Positions 54,405 through 64,000 of a DNA stretch of 64,000 nucleotides are shown piece after piece. Numbering within the stretch: position 1 is the stretch's first letter; the number at the start of each line of letters is the position of its first letter. The DNA lies in the NCBI GenBank assembly GCA_001599815.1, contig BCIA01000002.1, positions 5,181,626 through 5,245,625 of the forward strand, given 5' to 3'. The notes under the pieces were generated by a model, which worked only from the letters and a program-made list of their open reading frames with translations, made no database searches and had not been told where the DNA came from. The translations under genes and the position numbers were made by a program. This DNA is from Furcasterigmium furcatum. Its lineage: Eukaryota > Ascomycota > Sordariomycetes > Glomerellales > Plectosphaerellaceae.

Positions 54405-55679
54405 TTTGCAATGTATGGCCTCGGATGACTGTTTATTGGGCAACCGTTGATTTCCATCAGACGGGATTTATACCTCGATCGCATCAGCCACACGACAACA
54501 TTCGACTGCAGGAAGCCACACCGTTTCAGTTTTCTGCTCGGGGCAGGATCTACCCTACTGGGTGGATTCATGGGAGATAGGTACGCAGCACTGGAGGCAA
54601 GCTGCGAGATAGTTAGGTACTTTCTCGAGCCGCAACTGAGCTGGTTCTTGGATCTGTGCTCTGGGCTGGGCAAGGCAGTCAACGTCTCTCGAACCATTCC
54701 CCGTACCAGGTACTAAGAAATAGCATCCAATGTCCGTCTTGGGTTCGCCAAGTTTGGCATAACGACTACTGCTGTTGTTTCCGCGGAGGCATCTGCTCTC
54801 TGCTGGGAGCATTTACTTTAGCTCCTCCTCGAGCTTGTTGGGAGTGTTGGACGTTTGCAGCGCCACGTTCGAGCTCAGCAACATTCGAGGTCTAGACCCG
54901 TTGCTTGATCTTCTCCCCTTCCGTTCCCCTGCTGATCTTCAGCCGCTTCCCCTTCCCTCCTCTGGACGCCGGTGAAGGGCACAGTATTGCTATCCAACGA
55001 TTCACTCAGTTGCGGTTGATAGATACCTCCACATCGATTCAACACTGTACTATCCAGAGCATGATGGTTGCCCGGTGGTTCGTGGCGGCGCGCAGGTGAT
55101 GATGCGTTGCCCTGCAGGGGTTCGGGCCCCGTCGAGGCGCTACAGCCAGCGCCAATGGAAGACGCTGATGTCATACTGCGCATTAGCTCCCGCAACTGCC
55201 GATCGACCCTGCGTTGCTTGCGTGCATCACTCCGACTCCGTCTGCCCACAACAGTTGGATCACAGCACTCCGTGCTTTCCCAATAGGCGCTCGCAGGGAA
55301 GAAGCCTGGTGGTCTTAGCTGACGGCATCTGAGTGGCCGAGTCACGGCTGTTTCGGTCCCCGGTGACGGTCCTGCTGCTGTAGTGACGTCCACCCGCCCT
55401 CCACTCGGCTCCTCCCAGAAAGCTGAGGACGGGAGGTGGTGTTATTGTGTGTAGGTATGTAGGCAGCCAGCTATTAAAGCTCCTTGAGATGCTCCTTCCC
55501 ACCACCCTACCCTGCCCGGTCGCTCAGCCCCGCGATCTTCCCTCTCTTCCGCTACCCAAACGAAATATTCGCCCTTGCCATCAAACAATCCCCAGAACCC
55601 TCGAGCGCAATCAGCATCACTTTGACCTTTCGCGCCTCAAGTCACTCCCGAAAGCTCCGTCGCACCAAATACCGCCAAC
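54405..55679. other. Divergent intergenic region
   Basis: 1.3 kb between the acidic protein and the MARVEL protein. The pyrimidine-rich stretch at about 55490-55670 is probably the leader of the latter. No gene is seen. Confidence 0.5.
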
Positions 55680-56189
55680 ATGATTGAAGGTCTCCTCAAG
55701 ACGGGCCTCCGCCTGTCCCAGTTCCTCTGGACCCTGCTCATCACTGCCCTCATCGGCAATGTCATCGCCCTCAACCGCAACGGCCACATGGCCTCCATCA
55801 ACTTCGCCATGTTCGTCGCCGTCCTCTCCTGGATCGCCCTGCTTTACGGCCTCATTGCCACCTTCATCTCCGCCGTCGCCATCCCGGTCGTCATGCTGGC
55901 CCTCGACGGCCTCGCAACCCTCTTCACCTTCATCGCCGCCATCGTCCTGTCCGCCCGCCTCGGCGCCCCGAACTGCGGCAACATCGGGCCCCGCTTCGGC
56001 AGCAACTGGATCGTCTACGGCGCTGCCGACACGGAGAAGCGCTGTCGCGAAATCCAGGCCTCCACCGCCTTCATGTGGTTCCTCTGGCTCAGTTTCACTG
56101 CCACGTTTGTCCTGACCTTCCTCGACTTCCGCCGCAGCGGTGGCTCTCTGAGGAACTCCAGGCCCAGCATGGCCCAGGTCGGCGCGTAA
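55680..56189 (+). CDS. MARVEL-domain membrane protein (Nce102/NCE2-like)
   Basis: Single exon, 169 aa, ATG in the context CCAACATG. Four membrane segments at about residues 12-30, 39-61, 66-90 and 128-149, with an extracellular loop between TM3 and TM4 that contains two cysteines (around 99 and 122), form the MARVEL arrangement. It opens IEGLLKTGLRLSQFLWTLLI and ends with a short basic Ser-rich tail. The fungal Nce102 family organises eisosome/MCC plasma-membrane domains and is linked to sphingolipid sensing and non-classical export. Whether this is Nce102 itself or a paralog cannot be settled from the sequence. Confidence 0.85.
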   Translation: MIEGLLKTGLRLSQFLWTLLITALIGNVIALNRNGHMASINFAMFVAVLSWIALLYGLIATFISAVAIPVVMLALDGLATLFTFIAAIVLSARLGAPNCGNIGPRFGSNWIVYGAADTEKRCREIQASTAFMWFLWLSFTATFVLTFLDFRRSGGSLRNSRPSMAQVGA

Positions 56190-56837
56190 GGCTGTCATGC
56201 GCAATGATGAGGTTCCGTCGCCAAGACGGAACGCTCCGGCCATCACACGACGGTTTCCTTACACGAATTTTACGCGACTCTCATTGTATCTTTGCCTTGG
56301 CCTGGCTGTGCACTGGCTTGCATGGCCGGAGAGGCCCTTCGGAGACGCGGGCAACGATACAGGCGACTGCACCAAATGCCTGGGCCGGCCGGCACGGAAT
56401 GTCGCTGGCGGAAAAGATACCAGGAATGCACTCCTTTTAGGCGGGTTAGGCGTTGGTTGGATTTCCTGTACATATATACAAGGGGGCGAATTGGTAATGG
56501 TAATGAGTTGACGTAGGAAATGAATGGTCGACTTGGGAGGCGGCGGTGGAAGCGTCTCTGGTCAACGTGTCGACCAACCAGCCCAGTCAATCAACTGCTT
56601 CAGAAAGATGAAAGGCGGTGTCCCGTGATACGTCGAGTTGATCGAAAAGCATGCAAATCCGGCTCGAGAAGAAATCTAGCTTTTAATTCCAGTGCTTCTG
56701 GTTCGCATCCAGATATAACGCCTGACGCCATCCCATATGTACAAATGCAGATGTCTCTCGGCCGCCCTCAGCGCCGAGAAGCTGTGCCGGGCATCCTCGC
56801 GCATGACTCTCGTCGATAGCCGGGATCGTTGATGATC
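56190..56837. other. Intergenic between convergent genes
   Basis: 648 bp that should hold the MARVEL-gene and Mim2 3' UTRs. No gene is seen. Confidence 0.5.
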
Positions 56838-57241
56838 TCACAGCGTTGCTGCCGCCTCCGCCACGCCAACGGCCCTGAACTTGGCCTTGTTCGTCCACTG
56901 GATCTCGACGTTGTGCATCCATTCCATGTAGCGGCCCCAGCCTGTAGAACACATAGTCAGCATCGTCTGATGGCGAGGGAGACCCCATGTGAAAGGTCTC
57001 TCGTCGGGCCAGACTCACTCCAGTATGCAAACTTCCTGCCAAAGTACTTGCCGGCGAAGGGGACGATGATCATGGTCAGGAGCAGCTGCATCTGCTCGAG
57101 ACTCCGCTCCCACTCCGCCTGAGCGTCTGACTCTGCCTCCGAGTCGAGCACGCTGCTGGAGAGGGAAGGGAGGGAGTCGACGTCGTCGGTGTCGGATGCC
57201 GGAGCATGGATGTGGTGGACGTAGGGGTCGGCGGCCGCCAT
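56838..57241 (-). CDS. MIM2: Mim2-like mitochondrial import protein of the outer membrane
   Basis: Exons 57241..57019 and 56941..56838; 108 aa, intron 77 nt. An acidic, Ser-rich N terminus (about 50 residues) precedes a single membrane segment (QMQLLLTMIIVPFAGKYFGRK), followed by FAYW|SWGRYMEWMHNVEI across the junction. That pattern is characteristic of fungal Mim2, which with Mim1 forms the MIM complex that inserts single- and multi-span helical proteins into the outer membrane. The gene is divergent from eIF2-beta, and their shared promoter carries TCACGTGA. Confidence 0.85.
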
Positions 57242-57974
57242 CGTGAAGGTCGGGGGAGGGTCGGGGTAAGGACAATTGCAGGTAGTTTAACGGTGCGTCA
57301 TGCAGTTCGTCGATTCTCGTGCATATCCGTATGTGTGTTGGCCGTTGTGCTGTCGAGGAGGGGACGCGGGCAGATGGGCAGGCTGGTGGCAGAGGTGGAG
57401 CTTGGCGATGCCATCAACGATCTCTCGGCAGCTTGAGCACAGCGAAGGTACGTACCCTCTGCCTCCCCGTCCAGCCGACCCCAGCCGGAGCGCGGGTTGC
57501 CGACCACCCGATGGGCGGAGGTTTTGGAGGGGCATTGTCACGTGAGGGTGCCACTGGCAAAGAGGTGAGTCACAATTGACTGGCTTTCAGGAAGGTGCGA
57601 ACGGCACTGTAATCATCGCAGCCCGCAAAACGGGCAGTCGCAGTCACTGCCAATTGATCCCGCAGCCAAGAGCCAGGCCTAAAACCCACCCCCTCGAAAC
57701 GTCACTCAACACTCTCTTCCACCATCCACAGTCATCAACCCGCAGGACACAAACGCCCAACTCTCTCCATCGCAACCCATCAATCAATCCCAGGTGCAAC
57801 CACACGTCCACGGCCAAAAAGCTTCCGCTCGATCGCCCCTCTCGTTCGACCGCAACACAGGACCCTTCCAAGGAATCCCCAACCAGCGAGGACCGACCCC
57901 GAACGACAGTTCTGCTGGCTGCTGCTTGACTCGGCGCACCCACACGCCCCCAAGCCCGGTTTCTCAGATCACCA
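57242..57974. other. Bidirectional promoter region of Mim2 and eIF2-beta
   Basis: 733 bp with TCACGTGA at 57538-57545 and a pyrimidine-rich leader before eIF2-beta. No gene is seen. Confidence 0.5.
57538..57545. promoter_or_regulatory. TCACGTGA element in Mim2/eIF2-beta promoter
   Basis: A perfect palindrome, 297 bp from the Mim2 ATG and 430 bp from the eIF2-beta ATG. Confidence 0.55.
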
Positions 57975-59393
57975 TGGAGGTAAGTTTAGCGACCACCACC
58001 AAATTCGCCCCTCTCCTTACTATTCACTCCACCACCACCTCTTACCTACCAACTGCCTTTCCACCACCACCTCCTACCCAAAGAATAATTTACCCCACTA
58101 CCCACGACACGACTTTGAGGAACAGAGATCACTCGAACGCCTCATTAGCTGCGCCGTCGAACTCTTATATCCAATTTCTCCTCTCCCCTTTCCACACCTG
58201 TACCTCGAACCCTTTTTTTCCTTCACTCTTCTCCCACCTCACGTGTTGACTCACCTTCCCACAGGACGCACCTCTCCCCGAACGCAAGCAACGCAAATCA
58301 GTCGCATTCACCTCCGAGCAAGTCGTCGTAGACGCCGACGGTTCAGTCACAATGGTCAACTCCCCAGAGGATCCCAAGGAGACGACCGCCCAGTCGCACA
58401 CGCCTCGTACGCCGCCGTTGTCCGCCGCACTTGGAGCCTTTACTGATCCCCTTTCTGAAGCTGGCGCCGAGAACGTCCCCGCTGGCGATGCCCCTGTCGA
58501 CGATGGCGGCCTGGACCTGACCCTCAAGAAAAAGAAGAAGAAGAAGGTCGTCAAGGATGATGACGAGGCTGCTGCTGATGGCGCCGATGCCGCCGCCGAG
58601 GACGGTGGTCTCGACCTGTCCATGAAGAAAAAGAAGAAGAAGAAGGTGGTCGCCAAGGAGGGCGAGGAGGATGACTTCGCCGCCAAGCTTAAGGCTCTTG
58701 AGATCGAAGGCAAGGAGGACTCTGCCGCCGCCGCTGAGACCGCCGAGCCTGCCGACGATGGCGACATGGACGCCGGCACCGGTATCTGGCAGCACGACGA
58801 CGCCAGGCCCCTTGGCTACACCCTTCTTCTCGACAGGTTCTTCCACCAGCTGACCCAGAAGAACCCCGACCACGCCACCTCCGGCACCAAGTCCTACAAG
58901 ATCCCTCCCCCGCAGTGTCTGCGTGAAGGCAACAAGAAGACCATCTTCGCCAACATTGCCGAGATTGCCAAGCGCATGAAGAGGACCGAGGAGCACGTCA
59001 CCCAGTACCTGGTGAGTTTGCAGAGCATTCCCCTGCTCATACTTGCAGCATACTGACTTGAGCAGTTCTCCGAGTTGGGTACTTCCGGCTCCGTCGACGG
59101 TAGCCGTCGCCTTGTTATCAAGGGTCGATTCCAGCAGAAGCAGATCGAAAACGTTCTGCGAAAATACATCAGTCAGTCATCTTCGCCCTCCTTGTCGGCG
59201 TTGCCGTGGCTAACCTCTCCCAGTCGAATACGTCACTTGCAAGACCTGCAAGTCCCCCAACACCGAACTCAGCAAGGGCGAAAACCGTCTCTACTTCGTC
59301 CAGTGCAACTCGTGCGGTTCCCGACGTACCGTCACGGCCATCAAGACCGGTTTCTCGGCCCAGATCGGCAAGAGAAGGAAGATGCAGGGTTAA
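57975..59393 (+). CDS. Translation initiation factor eIF2 subunit beta
   Basis: Exons 57975..57980 (six bases, Met-Glu), 58265..59011, 59066..59171 and 59224..59393; 342 aa. Introns are 284, 54 and 52 nt. The start [17 protein letters not shown] matches fungal eIF2-beta only if the six-base exon is used. The N-terminal part has lysine blocks (two copies of a GGLDL-x2-KKKKKKK unit) that bind eIF5/eIF2B. The core contains [21 protein letters not shown] and [19 protein letters not shown]. The C-terminal C4 zinc ribbon is formed by CKTC and CNSC. It delivers initiator Met-tRNA as part of the ternary complex. Confidence 0.95.
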
Positions 59394-59673
59394 AAGGGGT
59401 GACCGCGGACATCATGATGATACAGGCGCTTGGGGAAATGTCCTTTGCTCTTCTTACGGCTGCTGGCGTAGCATGGTCATGTACATATTGGCTTGATGCT
59501 CTTATGGACTTGTGATGATGCGACATGAAGCAGCATCACCGGGAGGGCAGGATCCAGGACGGGACAGTATGACCTTAGACATGGTATCATGATCAGCATG
59601 ACTTCTCAAGACGTCGCTTAGCATGAATGCAAGCCCCCCGACGTGACTATACTGTTCTCATGCGCCAGAGCAC

Positions 59674-61196
59674 TCAGATGAACATGTCCTTAGCATCCAT
59701 CTCCTTGACTCCCTCCATCTCCCTGGCCTTCTTCACTCTGCCCTCCGTGATGCGGAACTCGTCCGGAAACTTGACTCCCTCCACGATGCCCTCGGCCATC
59801 ACATCACCCTCTCCACCGAGGATCATATCCGCGACAGCCTCCCCGCACAGCGCCGCCTGCGGCATGCCATGGCCCGTATACGCCGCCGAAACCCACAACC
59901 CGTCCCCTCCGCCCAGAGCCCCGGGCACAGCCCCGACCCACGGGTGCCCGTCACGCGAGAACCCCATGGTCCCCGTCCACTCGTACTCGGCGCTCATCTC
60001 CCCTTTCCCGCCGAGGTCGAGCGACTCCCCCAGCACCGCGCGGAGATACCCCGCCACGACAGGGTCGACCTCGTCGTCGGCGCTGATCCCCACGCCCCGC
60101 AGCGTGCCGCGGCTCCGCCCGCCGCCGAGGATGTGCTGCCCGCCCTTCGCCGCGGGGCGCTGGATGAGGTAGTCGTCCTGGCTAGGCCCGGAGGGCGGGG
60201 TGCCCATGAAGACGTAGCTGTGCCTGGCGGCGATGGTCTCGTCGCCGGCGCGGGGCGCGAGGGCCGCGACCTGCCCGCGCACGGGGACGATGAGGTCCTT
60301 CATGGCCGGGAGGAGGCGGGATGTGTGGGCGTTCGTGCAGAGCAGGACGTGGCGGGCCGCGATCTGCCCGCGGGGGGTGTGCGCGATCCAGCCGTCCGAG
60401 GGGNGGGGCTGGATGTGGGTTACGGGGGTGGTGGTCTGGAGGTTGAAGGATGAGGAGGGGGCGAAGCGGGTGAGGAGGTCGTTGAGGAGCCAGGTCACCA
60501 GCTTGTAGGGCCAGAGGCTCGCGGCGGATGACTGCTCGACGGCGCCGACGGCGGAGGAGACGAGGAGGGAGGAGAGGTCTGCCGTGGAGCGGGCGAGGCG
60601 GGCGCCGGCTGCGAGGTCGGGGTCGGTGCACTGGCGGTCCGCGAGGTGGTGGGATGCTTGGGCGAAGAGGTCCGGGGTTTGGTAGGCGTGGACGCCGGAG
60701 ACCTGCGTCCAGTCGCAGGGGATGTTGTTGGAGGCGACGAAGTCCCGGAGGTAGTTGTACGTGGCGATCTCGAAGCGGGAGACCTCTGGAGCGAGGGCGT
60801 AGACGTTGGGCTGGCAGTGGCCGCCGTTCTGTATACATCATCAGTCTCTGATCGACTACGCAAATACAATGACCCTCATGGCCTCCATATCAAGTATGAG
60901 ATGAGAGTTGACATCCCGCAGAATCACAGATAGGGACTCACCCGTCCGGTAGCGCCCCAGCACGCCTCCCTCGCCTCAAGCATTACAACCTTGCTCTCGG
61001 GCCATTTCTTCTTGAGGAACTTGGCCGCAAAAGCCCCCGTGATGCCGCTGCCCACGATAACCACGTCGGCGGTTGCCGGTAGGTCGGGGGTGGTCCGATG
61101 GCCGAGAAGCGGCGACGGTTCGCGGTGCCAGAACGACTTGGTGCTTTCGGCCGACGGGAGGTCGGCCTGGCCTTCTTGCAGGGTCACTCCGGTCAT
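59674..61196 (-). CDS. FAD-dependent amine/amino-acid oxidase (DAO family)
   Basis: Exons 61196..60942 and 60828..59674; 469 aa, intron 113 nt. The N-terminal Rossmann motif VVIVGSGITG (from residue 45) starts the FAD domain, and ACWGATGRNGGH across the junction is the diagnostic motif of the DAO family that includes gamma-glutamylputrescine and glycine oxidases. Later blocks are GQHILGGGRSRG, DGHPWVGAVPGALGGGDGLWVSAAYTGHGM and the C-terminal helix EAVADMILGG. The reaction is oxidation of an amine or imino-acid substrate to an imine with H2O2; the substrate is unknown. One base is undetermined (N at 60404), leaving one unknown residue. No peroxisomal SKL-type signal is present at the C terminus. 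Confidence 0.9.
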
Positions 61197-61869
61197 GGCG
61201 TTCTTGGAAAGTTTGAGTCACTGGGGCAGTTGATCGCGAGGTTGTTCCTCGACGATGACAGGAGTTGGGGCGAGTGAGGTTGGGCGCATTACATAAGGCT
61301 GTCTGTCCCCTGATCACAAGAGCTGCTCCACCAAATAAATAGGGGGTCATGTGTGAGTCTCTCGAACATCATGCAGCATGACCAGGTCTCCATTCTCTAC
61401 CAGGAAAGCTGCCACAATCAGCAGTTAAAGCAGCAGGCAAAGTGACCAACTCCTCTCTCGCCGGGTTCTTGGAGCCATTACCTCTCACCATCTCATACAC
61501 CTCACTCGTCCCGTCGAAACTGATGTGAAGCAAGTCTATTGGTCTACTCATGGTATCAAAACATGAAGAAAAGGGGGTATCAAGCCAGGCCACAGGGCCG
61601 CCGTGTACCGGGTTGAGGTATGGGTATAAAGCCAAAGCAGTAAACCCCACCGCCCCAAGGATACTCCGTGAATGCAGCCGAAAAGTCGGCCCGCGTACAG
61701 CGCCGCCTAGCATGCTCCAGAGAGCGTTTGGTGACCGAAAACGCCAGCTCCCTCCCAAAGCAAATTCGTAACGAGTGAATATTCGTAAAGAGCGTAGTTG
61801 TCGTGTCGTAGAGGATGTCCCCTATGCTTCCAGGGACTCGCATGGACGCCAGATGAGGCTCGTAGCTCA
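61197..61869. other. Intergenic between two minus-strand genes
   Basis: 673 bp that should hold the Vps62-like 3' UTR and the oxidase promoter. Short ORFs here lack motifs. Confidence 0.5.
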
Positions 61870-63489
61870 TCAGCTGTACCATGTCTGCCCAGGCCGGAGA
61901 CTGTTGAGTACGCGGCACCTCTTATTCATGCACATCTTCTCGCGCCCGATGTTCTTGAACTTGGGGCCCAGCGGACCAGTGACATAATGGTATTGATTGA
62001 ACAACCGCCACTGCCGCACGTCCGCAAGGGAATAGAGCTGGTCGCCCCAGGGTCCCGCGTAGTGAAACCAGCCGACGGGGGCATCTGGGTTCGCAGACGT
62101 CGGCGTCAAGCTCGATGTGTTGGCGTGCTGATGGGCGACAAGAAACTCGATCTCGCCGTCGTCATCCTCATCGAGATCGAGGCCGTCGTCAATGTCGCGC
62201 ATGTAGTCGTACCAGTAGGAATATGTGTTCTTGGCGGGATCCCAGAGGGGACCGCGGTCGGTCACGTCCTTGAGCCAGTTGAAGGGGAGGACGTAGGGGT
62301 GCATGCCGGGCTGGGCGTACATGGCATGGCTGCCGACGGCAGAGTAGATGACTGGTCGTCCGTCACGCTTCTCCACGGCGTGGTAAGTGTAGGCCTGACC
62401 GCCCTCGTGCTCAGAGAAGAAGATGCCGCGAGGAATGCCGTGCTCGAAGCGCATCATGCAGTGCTCCCAGTCGCCAACGTGGTTGCCGAAGCGAATGTTG
62501 AAGACAGTCTGCCCCAAGTTGTACGAGTAGAAGAAGAACCAGAAGGCATCGACGATGCCGTCACCCTTGTCGGCGAGGATGAGCACGGCTGGCGCCTTGG
62601 AGTGGCCTTCGTTGTCGGGCTTCTTGCTCTCGTCACCATCAGGTGAGTCAGGGATGGGTTTCTGGTCCCTGCGGAAGATTGGGCGTTTGGGGTCATGTTT
62701 GTTGAGCTTTCGCAAACGGCGGGGGTCGCTAATGCGGTGAACAGGGCGTTCGCGCGACGCATCCCACCAGGTGGTGCCGTCGAGGAACTCCGGCTCTTCG
62801 TCCGACCCGGTCCCTTGTGCGTCATGGTCTTGGTGTCCATCGTCATTCCACTTCTTGGGAATTCCCGAGTGGCTATGCAGCCACTCGGGCCGATCCTCGA
62901 CGTCGTCATTGCTCGTAAGGAAAACCCTACCGTCCTCGTCGTTGAGCTTGTAGAGGTCATACAACAGCGCCGACTTGTTGAGAGCAACGTCTTCCAGGTA
63001 GGGCGTCATGTGCTGGACATGCTCTGCGATGTCCGAGGGCCAGAAGTTCTCCCCTGAGTAGAGATGCACCAGCGGCGCATACTTCAGGACGTAATCGGGA
63101 ATATCCTGGCGGATCTTACCGCGCTCCTCTTTTTCGTCTCTCGGCGACCTCTTCCTCTGGCCCAGGTCCTCCCAGGCGTTTTCCCTGTCGTGCAGCGACC
63201 TCAGTTCGAGGCGCTCGATGAAGAGCTCGTCCCTGTCGTTTGTGCTGTTGGAGTTCCACGGCAGGAGAGCAGCCGGGTCCCAGGTAAGATGGTGAATGCC
63301 GCAGAGGGAGAGCCACCGACAGGCTTGCCTGTCCAGCCAGTAGGGGCTGCTGCTGACCCATCTCTTGTCCTGAAGCTGCCTGTGTCTGTCCGGTGGTGCC
63401 GGGTTGAGGAATCGCGGCAGGAACCAGGCCACGAAGGAGAGAGTGAAGAAGAGGCAGAGGAATATGGTGAAGCGGCGTAGATGATACAT
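61870..63489 (-). CDS. Vps62-like protein (fungal VPS62 family)
   Basis: Single exon, 539 aa. A hydrophobic signal-anchor occupies about residues 5-26 (RRFTIFLCLFFTLSFVAWFL). The conserved domain follows, with YVLKYAPLVHLYSGENFWPSDIAEH, AFWFFFYSYNLGQ, GNHVGDWEHCMMRF, SAVGSHAMYAQPG and GPLWDPAKNTYSYWYDY. The acidic insertions between blocks are probably loops. In yeast, Vps62 is needed for vacuolar protein sorting and cytoplasm-to-vacuole targeting, with unknown biochemistry. The N-terminal anchor suggests residence in the secretory/vacuolar system with the domain lumenal. The arginine-rich C-terminal stretch lacks any further signal. Confidence 0.9.
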   Translation of the reverse strand: MYHLRRFTIFLCLFFTLSFVAWFLPRFLNPAPPDRHRQLQDKRWVSSSPYWLDRQACRWLSLCGIHHLTWDPAALLPWNSNSTNDRDELFIERLELRSLHDRENAWEDLGQRKRSPRDEKEERGKIRQDIPDYVLKYAPLVHLYSGENFWPSDIAEHVQHMTPYLEDVALNKSALLYDLYKLNDEDGRVFLTSNDDVEDRPEWLHSHSGIPKKWNDDGHQDHDAQGTGSDEEPEFLDGTTWWDASRERPVHRISDPRRLRKLNKHDPKRPIFRRDQKPIPDSPDGDESKKPDNEGHSKAPAVLILADKGDGIVDAFWFFFYSYNLGQTVFNIRFGNHVGDWEHCMMRFEHGIPRGIFFSEHEGGQAYTYHAVEKRDGRPVIYSAVGSHAMYAQPGMHPYVLPFNWLKDVTDRGPLWDPAKNTYSYWYDYMRDIDDGLDLDEDDDGEIEFLVAHQHANTSSLTPTSANPDAPVGWFHYAGPWGDQLYSLADVRQWRLFNQYHYVTGPLGPKFKNIGREKMCMNKRCRVLNSLRPGQTWYS

Positions 63490-64000
63490 GTTGGTCGGAT
63501 TCCGTGGGGTCGCTTCCCGTACGTTTGTGGTCTTTTGTGTCGTAGCGGGTCTAGGTATATCGAAGATCGTCGCCGTCAGCCCGCAGGCATTCCTCCCTTG
63601 GCTGCCTGGGAGCGAGGGGTTCGTCTAAATCTATGACAGACGAGGAAAGAATTGGACCATTCCGGGACAACCCAATCGCCCGTGGTCTGGTCGATCGATC
63701 AACACTCGGCTCGCGAGACGTGGAAAAGAATGTACGGTAAGGGAATGGGGAGAAGAAGTTGGGGAAGGGAAAAGTTGTCAGATGCACAAAGGGCATCCAT
63801 CTCGGCCGCAGCGGAGGGCGGCGGCAGTCAGCCCGGAGCGAGCGTCAGGTGGGGTGGACAGGGCGAGTCAGGAAGGAGGGGTCTCGGTACATCGGATGGC
63901 TGCCAAGTCTTGGTGTGTTTGTAGGTACCGGCACTCGCCCGACATGCCCCACCCCCTCAGTCATGACATGGGTCTAGACTAATGCAGATTTGACACTCCG
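63490..64000. other. Upstream region of the Vps62-like gene
   Basis: 511 bp to the window edge. No gene is seen. Confidence 0.5.

Noticed and set aside
1..64000. Secondary-metabolite cluster, defence system or CRISPR
   Set aside because: No synthase, transporter/regulator set or repeat array; the esterase and FAD oxidase are isolated among housekeeping genes.

Overview
This window comes from a filamentous ascomycete (Pezizomycotina, most likely Sordariomycetes). The evidence is short spliceosomal introns (mostly 45-160 nt) with GTRNGT donors and CTRAC-like branch sites, GC-rich third codon positions, 5'-UTR introns in translation genes, and families typical of this group (RdRP, RGS/Rax1-type protein, MARVEL/Nce102 protein, Skt5/Chs4-type Sel1 protein, AIM11, FMP46, Mim2). 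I found no prokaryotic or viral genes, tRNAs, rRNAs, CRISPR arrays or intact transposons.

Layout. 1-7 kb: the 3' part of an RNA-dependent RNA polymerase gene, facing tail to tail a 2-oxoglutarate/Fe(II) dioxygenase gene with unusually long introns. 9-14 kb: AIM11 and a large unrecognised protein. 15-19 kb: pantothenate kinase and an RGS/multi-TM protein, followed by about 4.4 kb without a gene. 23-30 kb: peroxisomal peroxiredoxin, RPL24, tRNA adenosine deaminase Tad1, NAC-beta and CBP4. 32-38 kb: Skt5/Chs4-type chitin synthase regulator, mitochondrial pyruvate carrier and complex I subunit B8. 38-46 kb: a long RNA-binding/disordered reading frame split by one in-frame TAG, then FMP46. 46-53 kb: a small hydrophilic protein, RPL14, NAC-alpha, ATP synthase subunit d and a hormone-sensitive-lipase-type esterase. 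53-64 kb: an unrecognised acidic protein, a MARVEL protein, Mim2, eIF2-beta, an FAD amine/amino-acid oxidase and a Vps62-like protein.

Two themes recur. Five genes belong to the translation machinery: RPL24, RPL14, eIF2-beta and both NAC subunits (Tad1 modifies tRNA). Seven encode mitochondrial proteins: AIM11, CBP4, MPC, NDUFA2/B8, FMP46, ATP7 and Mim2. Several of their promoters carry TCACGTGA or TCAYRTGA elements. These genes are not an operon-like pathway, and I see no convincing new multi-gene system. The most unusual signals are gene-structure oddities: a predicted 1-nucleotide exon in NAC-beta, a GC-AG intron in CBP4, a last exon about 1.2 kb away in the dioxygenase gene, and one in-frame stop inside an otherwise 1,595-codon reading frame.
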